The notes under the pieces are model-generated. The model was not told the origin of the DNA, did no database searches, and saw only the letters and a list, made by a program, of their open reading frames with translations. A DNA stretch of 64,000 nucleotides from Blastocystis sp. Blastoise (lineage: Eukaryota; Sar; Bigyra; Opalinata; Blastocystidae). Made by a program: the position numbers and the translations under genes. The stretch covers positions 124,001 through 188,000 of the forward strand of contig JBBPEB010000014.1 of NCBI GenBank assembly GCA_039096225.1. Direction: 5' to 3'. Position 1 is the first letter of the stretch, and every line of letters begins with the position of its first letter. Below are positions 22,494 through 52,402 of this stretch, one piece after another.

Positions 22494-22661
22494 GATAATA
22501 AAACGAGAATGTCTGATATATATATATGAATGAAAAATGAATAGAATCAGTTTGTTTTTATACTCAATTTTCCCGCTTCTTTTGGAATAGAAAAGTGTCA
22601 GCAAGATAAACGGAATAACCGTCATTATTTTTTATTTTACAAAAGAGACTCTTTTGTAGCA
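22494..22661. promoter_or_regulatory. Bidirectional promoter, RPA3 and MLH1
   Basis: Only 168 bp separate the two start codons, so the two genes must share this control region. It includes T-rich and A-rich runs and GTCAGCAAGATAAACGG near 22598. No known site is recognised. Confidence 0.55.
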
Positions 22662-26161
<3,500 letters not shown>

Positions 26162-26421
26162 TCATTTAGAATCAATTTGATATTTTAATATCACTTGTTT
26201 TGCTCATAAATCAATTTCAGAAATAGAATTATTATCCTATTACTTTTAATAAATATACATACAATCATTAAAAAAAACTTATACAATACCAAACAATAAT
26301 GAAAACAAAACATTGTGAATTTATAAATGAAAAAGAAAAAATATATATATTCTGCAACTAGAATATAATAATTAATTAAAAAGCAAAATAAAATACTTTT
26401 ACATATACATGATAAAAGAAT
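26162..26421. other. Convergent 3' intergenic region
   Basis: Short spacer between the MLH1 and RBX stop codons. Nothing recognised. Confidence 0.5.
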
Positions 26422-26739
26422 TTATAATTTTTCTTGAGCTGCTTGTTCCCAAGTAGTCATATCAATAGGGCAATTCTGATGTACTTTAAGCCATCTGTTA
26501 ATACAATGCTGATGAAATCCATGACCACATTTTCCCCACACAATTTTGCATTCATCTCCATCATTTTCATAAGTACCAGCAGGTTTTGATTGACATTCTA
26601 AACACTGTCCCATCAATTTTGATCTACAAATTGCACATGTATCTAATTCACTATTATAAGACCAAACTGCAATAGCATTCCACTCTTTGATTTCAAGAGT
26701 AGGTAACTCATTATCTTGTTCAACTTCCATGTTTATCAC
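26422..26739 (-). CDS. RBX1: RBX1/RBX2-type RING-H2 protein of cullin ubiquitin ligases
   Basis: The catalytic RING subunit that binds a cullin and recruits the ubiquitin- or NEDD8-charged E2. About 105 residues, single exon. EIKEWNAIAVWSY is the cullin-embracing beta strand; then CAICRSKLMGQCLECQS supplies the first zinc ligands and the extra site. WGKCGHGFHQHCINRWLKVH and NCPIDMTTWE complete the RING. The Asp after CPI is typical of RBX rather than of APC11, which has CPMCR. The start is either 26739 or the Met at 26730. RBX1 versus RBX2 cannot be settled by eye. Confidence 0.9.
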   Translation of the reverse strand: MINMEVEQDNELPTLEIKEWNAIAVWSYNSELDTCAICRSKLMGQCLECQSKPAGTYENDGDECKIVWGKCGHGFHQHCINRWLKVHQNCPIDMTTWEQAAQEKL

Positions 26740-27609
26740 TTTTTGTTTTTTTAAATATTTTTTTTGTTTTTTTTCTTTCTTCGTTTATTTTCTTTTAATA
26801 AAATACAAATGAAATGTTTGAATAATATTTAAAAAATTATTTTTAAATTTATTTATACATAACAAATATATAGAACACTTCATTTATGATTTTCAAATAG
26901 TATAGATGTCAATATTATCACTTTTTTTTATAATTTCGTATTTTTTTGATGAGTATTCTTATAAAAATATTATAAACATATTAATTGGTTCTATGTTGCT
27001 CGAAAAATTACTTAATTCAACCCTAATTAATAGGTGTCAAAAACTGGCCAAATCTTGCAAAGAGCAGAACTCAGCACGGATTGTGTGTAGTTTTATCATG
27101 TTGTCAGCATGTTGTATCTCACTTTCGATCATAAATACAACGTTATAACACCCACGATAAGGACGAATGACACAAAACAAACTAGAATTTTTTATTTAAA
27201 TGCATCATACAACAGTATGATTAGAAGTTTCATTTTTTTTAAATCGTTTTATTATGTGTGAATAGTATATTATTATATATATCTCACTTCATTAAACTCA
27301 TATAGATATCCTCTAAGTGAATATAGATGCTATATATCTAGAATATTCGCAAGTGTATTGATTTATTGTTATCATATTCTTATTAAATATTCTCAAAAAC
27401 ATAATGAATGAAACTAAAAACGATGACGATGCAAATCAAATGACTTAAGTACATACGATAAACAATTAATTTGTTGAATATTGAAAAATGATGACATGTT
27501 TCATGTTATATTCATCCATCTTAACAAACTGTGTTTGTTGTATCAGTTAATGAGAATAAAATGAATATATAAGTATTATCTTGATTTAAAAAAGATAATA
27601 ATAAAAATG
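26740..27609. other. Intergenic DNA
   Basis: RBX promoter side. An 80-codon frame at 26906-27148 is not convincing. No other feature seen. Confidence 0.45.
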
Positions 27610-27681
27610 AGGCTCTACCGAGATTTGAACTCGGATCGCTGGATTCAAAGTCCAACGTGCTAACCATTACACCATAGTGCC
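27610..27681 (-). tRNA. tRNA-Gln (anticodon UUG)
   Basis: Minus-strand cloverleaf: acceptor GGCACTA/TAGAGCC with one A-A mismatch at the fourth pair, D-arm TGGTGTAATGGTTAGCAC, anticodon stem-loop TTGGA-CTTTGAA-TCCAG, and T-arm CCGAG-TTCAAAT-CTCGG. The anticodon TTG reads CAA, by far the commonest Gln codon in these genes. No intron. Confidence 0.97.
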
Positions 27682-28638
27682 AAATTACTTTGGCTGTTTT
27701 TCTTTTACTAATTGATATGTAATGTAATAAACCTAGTTATTTTTTAGTGTTAATGATGGCTGTTACAATGATAAATGCCATGAATTATGAAAGTATCTGT
27801 AGACATTAAACAATAAAATGAAAAAACCATATACATTTAGCGATTCGTTTCGAACCAATCGAGTCCACTTACGACTTTTATATAAATACTCTTATTACTA
27901 TACTATGAAAGTATTCTATCAAACATGAAATTATTATAAAAACAAATATAATTGAAAAAACTGACTATTTGCTGTAGTTCGCTGTGATAAAAATAAAGTC
28001 GTTCTGAATAATCTTGTTGTCTTACTATCTTTGTATATTTTTGAACACAGTATACAAAAAGATTAGGAAAGAATATAACGTATACAAAAAAAACAACTGT
28101 AGTAAAAAAAGGACAAAAATAATCAGGAAAGATATAAAGACTTCTAAGTGAAGAATAAAAAACGCCTTTTTCTATTAAGATCCAATCAAATATAAATATT
28201 TCAATTTGATTCAATTTGTTTTCATTTGCCAAAATACACTCGAAATTATTTTTTAACGGTTACTATTCAATTATCTTCAGAAATTTCATTTATTACCGTG
28301 GGATTTAAAGTAGAAGCCTATGACCAATTAGAAGAATGTATTTTATCAATTCCGTTCTTAAGCCAATTAAAAAGTGTATTTTTATTGTTGTTCCTAATAG
28401 TGGAATTGGTGAGAAGGATAACCATCGAAAGAGAGTGGGTCACCAAACCATATGAATGGTTTTTATTCCTATTAACCAATAATATTCGAGATTTTAATGA
28501 AAAATGTCAAGTTCCGTCTGTCGGGTTTATTCAGTGGATTGTCTGCCGAATTTGGTGTACAGTTCTTCATATCAAAAAAGAAAAGAAGTAAATTCGAGTA
28601 TATTTTATTAGTTTTGATTCATTACTTATAATATTAAA
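27682..28638. other. Region upstream of the first tetraspanin, with two weak ORFs
   Basis: Two head-to-head open frames occupy most of it: 27903-28232 (minus, 109 codons) and 28226-28591 (plus, 121 codons). Both are long for AT-rich random DNA, but neither resembles a family I know and they overlap by 7 bp. The plus frame ends 47 bp before the tetraspanin start, so it may include that gene's promoter. Confidence 0.4.
28226..28591 (+). CDS. Hypothetical protein (weak)
   Basis: Unbroken 121-codon frame from MPKYTRNYFLTVTIQLSSE to HIKKEKK, TAA stop. It has one hydrophobic stretch (FLLLFLIVELVRR) and a Trp-rich C-terminal half. No family recognised and no introns. It could be a small lineage-specific gene or a chance frame. 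Confidence 0.25.
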   Translation: MPKYTRNYFLTVTIQLSSEISFITVGFKVEAYDQLEECILSIPFLSQLKSVFLLLFLIVELVRRITIEREWVTKPYEWFLFLLTNNIRDFNEKCQVPSVGFIQWIVCRIWCTVLHIKKEKK

Positions 28639-29292
28639 ATGTCTGATAAAAAAGAAGGAAAGTGTTGTCTTATTGCTACCAATGTTATCTTACTTATCAT
28701 TGGTCTCGTAATATTAGGTGTTGCTTTATATTTCAAATTTGCTGGTTCCTTCCCTGTTCCTGAAGTCGAAGCTATTTTAGCTCCTTCTCTTTTATTCTTT
28801 ATTGTTACTGGTGTTGTTATCTGTGTTCTTGCTATTCTTGGTTGGTGTGCTGCTGGTGAAGGTTGTTGGTTATATACTTATTCCTTCCTTGTCTTCATCG
28901 TCTTTATCGTTGCTCTTGTTGCTACCATTTTCATTTTCGTTCTTTATGTTCTTATTCAAAAGGCTAATGAACATGATGGTGGTCTTTGGGAAAGTATTAC
29001 TCAAGCTATTTGGGCCTATGCTGCTGAAGATACTAAAGGATGGAAGGAAATTCAAGATGGTTTAAAGTGTTGTGGTTTTGGTACTAACACTACTATTCAA
29101 ACTGGTACTTATTGTGGTGGTGAAAATGCTACTGATTGCTTAAATCTTATTTCTCAAACTACTACTAGTTATGCTCTTTGGGCTGGTTTAGGTTTTGCTA
29201 TTGCTACTCTTGTTCTTCTTATTCTTGTTTGCTCTTCTTGCAGACTTATGTGTTCTTGTGGTAATAAGAACAGCAGCAATTCTAGCTGGTAA
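28639..29292 (+). CDS. Tetraspanin 1
   Basis: Four-TM membrane organiser of the plasma membrane or endosomes. 217 residues, single exon. KCCLIATNVILLIIGLVILG is TM1 with the juxtamembrane Cys pair, then TM2 (FFIVTGVVICVLAILGW) and TM3. The large loop carries KCCGFG, the tetraspanin CCG signature, with two further Cys (TYCGGENATDC). TM4 is followed by a Cys-rich, probably palmitoylated tail ending in Trp. It is clearly a paralogue of 53368-53994, which has the same layout, the same GCWLY motif after TM2 and the same C-terminal Trp. Codons are strongly biased to GCT, GTT and CTT with GC above its surroundings, as in highly expressed genes. Confidence 0.95.
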   Translation: MSDKKEGKCCLIATNVILLIIGLVILGVALYFKFAGSFPVPEVEAILAPSLLFFIVTGVVICVLAILGWCAAGEGCWLYTYSFLVFIVFIVALVATIFIFVLYVLIQKANEHDGGLWESITQAIWAYAAEDTKGWKEIQDGLKCCGFGTNTTIQTGTYCGGENATDCLNLISQTTTSYALWAGLGFAIATLVLLILVCSSCRLMCSCGNKNSSNSSW

Positions 29293-29607
29293 ACTAACTG
29301 ATTCAAATTAAAATATAATCTCTCTTGCTTTTTTACATTATATTTTATCATATGAATTTTATTTTTTTTTTCTTTGTTTATTTTAATAATAGTATAATTA
29401 AATATTTCGTTTCTTGATATCTTTCATAGTTGTGAAGAATATTTCATGTAGTAATCATTTGTTTTGTTCATATTTTGTGAATCATCTATTTTTATTTTTT
29501 AGTAAGTAGAACAATAATTAGTAAAATAATCATTTTTTTCCTGAAACAGAAGTTATTTTTTTATGATTTTTTTTTGTAAATCTATTTATCTTAATAACTT
29601 TGTCAAT
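29293..29607. other. Intergenic DNA
   Basis: 3' flank of tetraspanin 1 and promoter of the thioredoxin-fold protein. Nothing recognised. Confidence 0.5.
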
Positions 29608-30573
29608 ATGAAATTTCAATATTTATTATTCCTTTTTTGTGTTGCTCTATGCTTAGATGAATCTATATCTAGCAAGTATTTTTCTTTTGAACCTATTTTT
29701 AATAAATCATGATTATATTTCTAGAATGATCATAGAGATGAGTCCTGAAGATGTGAAGTCTAATATCACAGAAACCTCAGAAACAAACTACATTATTGTT
29801 TTTGAAGCAGATAATTGTGGCGAATGCAAACATCATATCTTCTATCCTTTAAAAGCTGTTTTTGCATATGAAGATTATGATGATGTATATATATATTTAA
29901 TTAGTATTCTTATCATTTTTCTATTCTATCCTTTTCATTTTTTTATTAATAGATTAAAGTAGTTAATGTCAAGTCTTCTGAGAATCCCGATTTAGTTGAG
30001 TTTTGTGATGTTGATATTGAGAGTAATGATCTTGAGATTCGTCTAATAACTTCACACAAAGAAAAATGTGTTTTTATCAAATCACAATCAATAATATATG
30101 ACTTAAAACAACAGTTAAAGAGAGAAACTAAAGAGAATTATTTAGTTTTATATAATTCTACAATTCAAACTGATTATATTAATACCAAATCAAAGAATGT
30201 TATTATGTGTATTTATATTTCAATATTTATTTTTATTAATTGTTATATATTTATATTTATTATATTTGCTAATTATATTCTTATTATTATCTTTATTATA
30301 TTTTTTAATATTAATATTTATATGTTTTTATTCTATATATATATATGAATATTATTTATTATGCCTCTATCTATATAGCTATTGTTGATATTAATTATTA
30401 TACTTCTATGTATTTTGATAACGAAATGGAGCGAGTTGCTTATGCTTTCAGAGTATACATATAAATATCTTATTATATATATATATTGTTTATGAATACT
30501 ATTTGTATTTTCTTTATTCTTTACTATATGTAATATATTTGATATATATTTCTTCTATTTCTCTGTTTATTTC

Positions 30574-30640
<67 letters not shown>

Positions 30641-30662
30641 TTATTATAATAATAATAATAAT

Positions 30663-30733
<71 letters not shown>

Positions 30734-32356
30734 TAGTATGAGCCTGATTTCCTTTTCGTTCGTTTCTTCTGTCACCCCTCTATTTCTATCTGTGAACCCT
30801 TCTATAAAGATACCGTCAAGATCCCCTCTCTTCGTGTTTTCCCTAAAGAAGGAGTTAATAGTACTCAACAACTTTTATTTCCTTATTTAACAAAAGAAGG
30901 AGTCATGGAACAACTTAATGCATACTTTGGTATATTATTATATGTTTATAATAATAATAATAATTATTATTATTATTAGTATCCGAGATATTATTATGAT
31001 TATTATTATTATATCCTCTATATATCCTCTATATATATATATTCTTTAGATACATCTATTCAAGTTGATGGTTATTTAGATGATTGGTTTGGAAGGGATT
31101 TAGAATTCGAAAGACTCTACGTCTCAAAATTCCTATCTGTATATATATATATATCTTAGTTTTTAATCTTTAGCATTCTATACTATTTAGTCTCTATTTT
31201 CATCTATTTTTTATATTCTCTCTTCTATATATATATATATTATATAATAGGCAAAGAAGGCTGATGCTGCTTCTATGATAGAAACTATTGACCCTAAACT
31301 CTATAAGAATGGAGATATATATCTTCATATTATGAAAAAGGTACTTTATTATTGTATTTAACTCCTTTTCATATTTATATATATATTCATATATATATAT
31401 ATATATTCTATATAGAGAAGTGAAAAACGTATATATATTAGTAATAAGAAGGAAGAAATCAAAGGAAAACTTCAGAATCTACATCCTCAAGATAAATCGT
31501 AAGTTATATGTATAATTATATTATTATTATTATTATTATTATGCTATTATTAATATTTTTTTAAAATTCATGTTTTCATTTATTTGTTCTAATAATAAAA
31601 TATATATTTATATATATAGTTATCGCTCTATGAAAGCTCTTTATAATATATTAAACAGTTTTATTCTTCCAACTCATGCAAAATCTCTCGAATTAACTCC
31701 ATTTAATATATATCCTGAATTTATGTGGGATGTGTCATTTCCTGCCGCTATATATATCGCAAAAACAGGAGGTACAAAATGTGATGATATTATTGAATTA
31801 GCTATTGTATTTATTATTTATATATAGTATTCATTCATTATTTATATTTATTAGACTATATTCATTATATATTATATCTATTATATGTACTATATAGACT
31901 AAGGGCAGTGATGCTCGTCACGATAATACTCATATTTATTGGATTGAATATGACAGAATGAGTAAATTCAGAGTATATATATATATATATACCTTTCTAG
32001 TAAAATATGATTCTTTATTAATCTCTTCTATAGTATTTATTTAATTCTTTTGATGTTGATTCTTGGATTTTCTTCACTTCTACTTCCAGAACTCCTGTAT
32101 ATATATCTAATTAATATTAGTATTATTATTCTTTATTTTTATATTTCTAAAAAACATAGTTGTTTTCATTCTATATTTATAAATTATTCTTATATATATA
32201 TAGGCAGATTGCGAAATAACTACTACTTATTCACCAAGTGCTCTTAACACACAAATTAATAAGTGTCTTGCCAAGTTAGAAAATTCTTCTTTTGAACCTA
32301 CAGAAGTTAATTCTCCTTCAGAATATACATTTACCGTAGGTTCTGATGAATTATAA
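29608..32356 (+). CDS. ER thioredoxin-fold protein with ERp29-like domain and SDEL signal
   Basis: A PDI-related protein of the ER lumen. Exon 1 (29608-29675) encodes a signal peptide, [18 protein letters not shown]. Exon 2 begins the first thioredoxin-like domain with a Cxx[16 protein letters not shown] second thioredoxin-like unit follows: [20 protein letters not shown] and then [12 protein letters not shown], with no CxxC in the active-site place. Next, [20 protein letters not shown] and [15 protein letters not shown] resemble the all-helical D domain of ERp29 and PDI-D. About 150 extra residues follow, with no match I know, ending SDEL-TAA, an ER retrieval signal. About 12 exons joined by GTATAT...TAG introns, one containing (AAT)n plus (AT)n at 30577-30730. 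Redox activity is plausible only for the first domain. Confidence 0.78.
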
Positions 32357-32843
32357 ATATTTATTTTCCATTCTTATTAAATAAAAATCTATATTTATTA
32401 CGAATTTCAAAAAATCATATTATTTTTATTTCTTGGCTAATAACGCCATTTTTGTTTCCATTCTTGTCTGGTTTCAATATATTTAGCGTTATATCTTTTA
32501 AATTGTTTTTTTATCAAAGTCTAAGTATCGTGATTTGTTGTTTTCACTTCTAATTCTCTTTTCATTTTTTTTTTATAATTCTCATTTTCCCTCCATACTC
32601 TATATCTTTCAGTCAACTCTACAATCTCATCATTATCTTTAATACTCTATATCTACATTTCTAATTTATCAACAGTATTCAATTTCTTAAAATCAAATAA
32701 AATAACAAAAAGACAGTCATAAAAATATAATTCCCATGAATATCACTTTTAGCAAAACGAACGATTTGTATATGAAAGAAACATTTTGTTATTTACCATT
32801 ATTCCTTTTATTATTTTATTTATAACTTTAATAAACAAACAGA
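32357..32843. other. Intergenic DNA
   Basis: T-rich spacer with no feature seen. Confidence 0.5.
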
Positions 32844-33326
32844 ATGGATAGTATCAAATCTATTATGAACACAATTCAAGACTCATGTCCAAAATTAGTT
32901 CCTGTCTTCTTTCCTAGAGGCACAAATGAAGCTACTCTTACTGAAGATATATTGAGAAATAAAGAATACAACATAACTAAAACAAATAAATGCTGCGTTT
33001 GTGGTTCATCTGATGATGTAGAACATGCACAACTCTTCTGTGACTATAATTTAAGTTCAGGAAAATGCTCTGTCACGAAACTCGACTATGTTTGTCCCGA
33101 TTGCAAAGCTTGTATGGATGTTAATTATATTATGAATGTTTGTTTCAACCTGAAGAATAAAGAAGAAAGTGAACGTTTATCTCGTCATTTCTTACTGACA
33201 AACTCACAATCACCAGACAACTGGCTCTTATTTCAACAAATAATATCTAGTGCATATTCATTAAAAGTATTACTCAAAAACTTTTTAAATCCTAATGTAG
33301 ATATTTCTATTCCCAAGAATCATTAA
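32844..33326 (+). CDS. Cys-rich, probably zinc-binding protein, unknown
   Basis: 160 residues, single exon, TAA stop. NKCCVCGSSDDVEHAQLFCD and KLDYVCPDCKACMDV give paired CxxC knuckles about 40 residues apart, a layout that fits one zinc ribbon or HNH-like fold. The N-terminus contains LVPVFFPRG and the C-terminal third is helical (WLLFQQIISSAYSLKVLL). I do not recognise the family and see no catalytic motif. Confidence 0.65.
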   Translation: MDSIKSIMNTIQDSCPKLVPVFFPRGTNEATLTEDILRNKEYNITKTNKCCVCGSSDDVEHAQLFCDYNLSSGKCSVTKLDYVCPDCKACMDVNYIMNVCFNLKNKEESERLSRHFLLTNSQSPDNWLLFQQIISSAYSLKVLLKNFLNPNVDISIPKNH

Positions 33327-33834
33327 GTTTCAGATATAGATATATATATATACATAAAAATTATATTCTTCAACTATCATTTATTTTTTTCGTTTTTATT
33401 TATTTTGTTGTTGTTTGTTTTATGTGAGTTTTTTTTTAGTTGTGTTTTTCAATTTTATATTATATATATATATATTTATATTATACTTATTGATCTATAC
33501 GAAGTTAATATATATATAAAACTGATTATAGTTTTTTTTCAGATAATTAACACATATAAATAGGAACTCTTATTGAAAAGAAACGAAACATTTTGTGTTC
33601 CTGTTGAGATAAAACTAAAATTTTTAAGATTTTGTCAGAACTTTTTAGTTGACCAAAAAAGGTAGGAAATAAAAACACGGGAATATATATTTTTGTGAGA
33701 CAGAATAAATCAATCCCGCTATTATCACCTTCTTTGTTTCGATTATGATAACTAAACAGATCAAAAATTCTAATTTTTTGTTTTTTAAACAAACAACTAG
33801 TTGAATTTGTTTTATGAACAAATTTTAAATATTA
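33327..33834. promoter_or_regulatory. Upstream region of the TOG gene
   Basis: About 500 bp with several (TA)n and T-runs. An 81-codon minus frame at 33547-33792 lies here and is probably chance. Confidence 0.4.
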
Positions 33835-48553
<14,719 letters not shown>

Positions 48554-49015
48554 AGAAATGATATATGATGCTCTTATCTTCCCATACCTTTGTCGTGTTT
48601 ATTTGCTTTCCTTATATAGTAATGTATATCTATAGAATATCTGCTTTTTTAATATATATATTTGTTGTTATTTGTTGTTATTGTAAATATTTATACTATA
48701 AATAATATAATAATCATTTTTTCAATATTTCTTTCTTTTATGTGTGATCCTATACTATTGTTTGTCTTCTCTATTGTTTTCTTATTTCCTTTCTTCCTTT
48801 TTAATTTTTGTTTTTTTTTTTATTAAAGTTCTTGCATATTACAATGCTTATTATGTTGTTTATTCAACGAAACACTTGTAATAAATGTAATATATAATTT
48901 CCTATAAAAATATATATTTAATTTTTTTTCACATTCCTCTAGATATATATCAATATCTATATTTAGTTTTCATATTAACATATATATACAATAATTATGT
49001 ATGTATAGTTTTTTT
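48554..49015. other. Convergent 3' intergenic region
   Basis: Between the TOG stop and the VMA22-like stop. T-rich; no feature seen. Confidence 0.5.
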
Positions 49016-49782
49016 TTAATTATCAATTATTTCTAGTTTTAAATTTTCATATTTATTAATCAAAGAATTAAGTTTGGTTTTGATATTTGCTATTTTTACA
49101 CATTTTGGTATTACTAATTATAGAAATAATATAGAATAATAATACTTAAATATATAATAAAATACCTAAATTAAATTGAAGTTGAGCACTTCTTAGAGAA
49201 TGAGGTGGTAAAATAGAAAACATATAAAGTGGATCCTTAAGAGTTTTCTTGATATGACTTATATTTGTTGCTGAAATTGTTTTATTATTTTCAATAATTT
49301 CACTTTTTATTCCATTTTCAGTTGTATGTCTTTGACGAAGAGTATTTTCTGATTCTTGAGAAGAATCTTTGTCTGAATCCATAAAGGAAACAGTATGAAC
49401 TTCATTATGACGTTCTACACCACCATTGGAGTCTTTTTGTAGAGTAAAAGTATCTTTAGAATTACAAGAATCATCGACTCTTGATAATAATAGACAATAT
49501 GAATATATATTTTTTATAGAATAAGAGATTAAAAGTAAATAAATCAAATATCGAAATACAAAATATAAAATGAACTTACATTTCAACAAATAGTTTTCTT
49601 TTGAGAGAATCATCATATGACAATTGAGTATAATTATACCAGTCATCTCGTATTTTCGTTGCTGATATATCGAAAATGCAAGATCGATAAATCGATTCTA
49701 ATTCATCAGATTCTTTTGAGTATTCTACTAAAAGATCTATTATTTCACTCAAGCAAGTATCTTTTTGGTTGGTTTTATTCAT
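49016..49782 (-). CDS. V-ATPase assembly factor VMA22/CCDC115-like
   Basis: Vma22 (CCDC115 in animals) is an ER factor needed to assemble the Vo sector of the V-ATPase. Three exons: MNKTNQKDTCLSEIIDLLVE... with KIRDDWYNYTQLSYDD, then a long acidic linker (DDSCNSKDTFTLQ...), then KDPLYMFSILPPHSLRSAQL, the family's diagnostic D-P-L-x-x-F-x-x-L-x-P-x-S-L-R-x-A-Q block. The last exon, from about 49109, gives VIPKCVKIANIKTKLNSLIN, the usual short helical end. Joins are in frame, TAA stop at 49016-49018. The assignment rests mainly on that C-terminal block. Confidence 0.68.
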
Positions 49783-50012
49783 TTAAATAATAAAATTGAA
49801 CTATTTCTTTGAAAGTAAAAAAAAAATAATGTTTTGCCAAGAAAGTCTTTTTCTTTTCTTAGAAAAAAAAAATATGAAAATTTCAATAATAACAAAACAA
49901 ATATTAATTAACATAAGAAACTATTTATGATAACGGTATACTAGTACAGAATAATAAAATAAAGATTAAGAAAAGAAAGATATAAAAAACTAGTGATTAA
50001 ATGTAATTATGT
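49783..50012. other. Intergenic DNA
   Basis: Promoter of the VMA22-like gene and 3' flank of the sorting nexin. Nothing recognised. Confidence 0.5.
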
Positions 50013-51041
50013 TTATAAATCAGCATAATCGGAGTCAGAATCATCATCATCATCATCATCGTCGTCATCATCACTACTATCAGCCTTCTTAGATTTCTTG
50101 GCAGGTTTCTTAGCGGCCTTCTTAGCAGGTTTCTTGGCAGCCTTCTTTCCCTTCTTAGATTTCTTCTTGTAGTCATCATCAGAATCATCATCAGATTCTT
50201 CTTCGGATTCAGATTCCTCTTCTTCAGATTCTTCTTCTTCTTCATCATCTTCTTCATAATCATCATCAGTAGCACCTTCACCAGCAGCTTCAAGAGCAGC
50301 AAGATTATCAAGATAAGCTTGTTCTTCTTGAGCAACACGTTCAAGTCTTTCTTGAGAAAGTTTCTTTTCTTCTTCAGTATAATCAAGAGACTTTAACATT
50401 TCTTCATATTTATGAATAAGTTCTTCATTATAAGCAATTCTAGATTCAACATGTTTAATAAGATTCTTAGAAGTTTCAAGAACTCTTTCTTTATGGAAAG
50501 CAAGGAAACCATCCTTAACACCCTTAAGTACTTCTTCAGAAGCTTGTTCCTTCTTACTAAGAGATTCTTTAGCTTCTTCAACTTCCTTTAAGGCAGCCTT
50601 ATGAGCCTTCTTACCTTCAGATTTAGCTTCTTTAGCTTCTTCTTCTTTCTTACTAACAGCCTTTTCAGCCTTAAGAACGGCCTTTTCAGCACGAGTTCTA
50701 TTCTTCATAACAGCTCTGACAGAGCCAGCTTTACCTTGAAGATATCTGAAAGTAGTAACAATACCACCATGTTGAGCTTCAGCATCATCACGAAGCATAT
50801 CAGACATAATACGGACTTGTTCACCAGTTTGAGTAAAGAAATCAAGAGCTTCTTCACTTTCATAAGTACGAGCAACCTTCATGAAGTTAATGTAATAAGC
50901 AGATATACATTGAAGTTCACGAGCAGTATTCTTTTGGTTAGCAACAAGTTTATCACCAGCAGTAACAGAATTCTTAATAATATCAGAATAATTAACAAGA
51001 GAACCTTCAGCTTCTCTATATATATTAATATATTAAAAAAA

Positions 51042-51109
<68 letters not shown>

Positions 51110-52402
51110 AATAAATAATAATAAATATATATATATATAATAAAAATACCTGAATTCAGATTCTTCAAGTTCATCCTTAATATCGATGGAGGTACCAGTA
51201 GCGGCTTCAAGAGCAGTCTTGACACCCATCTTAGTAGCATTAAGAGCCTTGTTGAATGTTTCAGTGAGGACATCTTCTCCATCAGGTAAAACGGCACGAA
51301 CAGCAGCCATACCTTCAGAAGATACAGTGAAGAATACTTGAACTTCATAAGTACAAACAAGAGTGGGATCAGCAATAACTTCATTAACAAAGTTTTGAAG
51401 ACCTAATAATCTTCCTTCAACGAAATCCTTAGCGAATCTGTTACGATTTTGTTTTTCAGGAATAGGAGGAATGACATGATCCATGAACTTATGCTTAAGT
51501 CTAAGATTCAACCATTCGAAATCAGAATATCTACGAGAAACCTATAGAGAATAATCATTATTATTATACATTTTGGTCATTTTTATATATCATCAAAACA
51601 ATATATTATAATATATATTTATACCTTAATCTTGCCTTCAGGGAAGTTACTCATCTTAGTTTGAACGTTAATAGAATATTCAGTGTGTTTATTCATGAAA
51701 GTACCAACAGTATGAGGTTTTTCAATGCTAGCAACAATAGCAGCAGAACCATCAGTAGGAAGTTGAATATTTTCAGTATAGTCAGAATCAAGTTCAAGAG
51801 CGAAATTAGGAAGCTTATAATCATGATCCTTAAAGAGTTTCTTCATAGAAGGTTCACCATCTTCTTGAGCAACAGCAACAAGTTTACAAGCAATCATCCA
51901 ACCATTACGGCTAAGAGTAGGTTTGCTCTTACCATTACAAGCAAGTTTCCAGATATCAGCAAGAGTATCGTCATCAAGACCAGAACGACGTAAGAATTGA
52001 GAACCTTCCTTTCCAGCAATCTATCATATTAAAATAAATATAAATGTTGTTTTGAAATAATAGATAATTTAAAAACAAATATATAATATATATATAACAA
52101 AATTACAAAATAAATGTGTAATTATATGAATATCATGAGATACAAGCAAAAAAGAACAAAAAATAAAATTCAATATAAAAATAAATTGTCAAAAAAAAAA
52201 AGATTTGTAAAATAGAGATTAAAATTAAATTAAGCAATTTAAATACCTTATCATCAGCATCGGTATCAACGATATCGAAAGTTTTGTTAAAGAAAGAAAC
52301 TTCAACACCAGTAACATGAACATCTCCCTTCTTCATATTGATATCAACACCACCTTGATCGATACCGACCATGGAGAAAACGTTGGTTAATTTATTAGCC
52401 AT
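50013..52402 (-). CDS. Sorting nexin with EH, PX and BAR regions and an H1-like charged tail
   Basis: An endosomal membrane-remodelling protein. Exons: 52402-52246, 52020-51625, 51541-51150, 51016-50013, all GT-AG. N-terminal EH-like region: VDTDADDKIAGKEGSQFLRR then SGLDDDTLADIWKLAC (EF-hand loop and L-x-x-IW). PX domain: VSRRYSDFEWLNLRLKHKF and VIPPIPEKQ, the phosphoinositide-binding R-R-Y-S/D-F and P-P-x-P-x-K. Then a helical BAR-type coiled coil (from EAEGSLVNYSDIIKNSV, continuing with many A/E/K heptads). The last ~85 residues are unusual: an acidic E/D/S run, then KKSKKGKKAAKKPAKKAAKK like a histone H1 or nucleolar tail, then poly-Asp. PX plus BAR fits the SNX family, with SNX8/Mvp1 my best guess. 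Confidence 0.87.
51040..51110. repeat. (AAAT)n tetranucleotide repeat in a sorting nexin intron
   Basis: About 17 copies of AAAT on the plus strand, then AATAAT. It forms most of the third intron. Confidence 0.93.

Noticed and set aside
26906-27148. 80-codon plus-strand ORF
   Set aside because: Low-complexity hydrophobic sequence with no conserved motif.
27903-28232. 109-codon minus-strand ORF
   Set aside because: No recognisable family, overlaps another weak ORF head to head, and lies in a probable promoter region.
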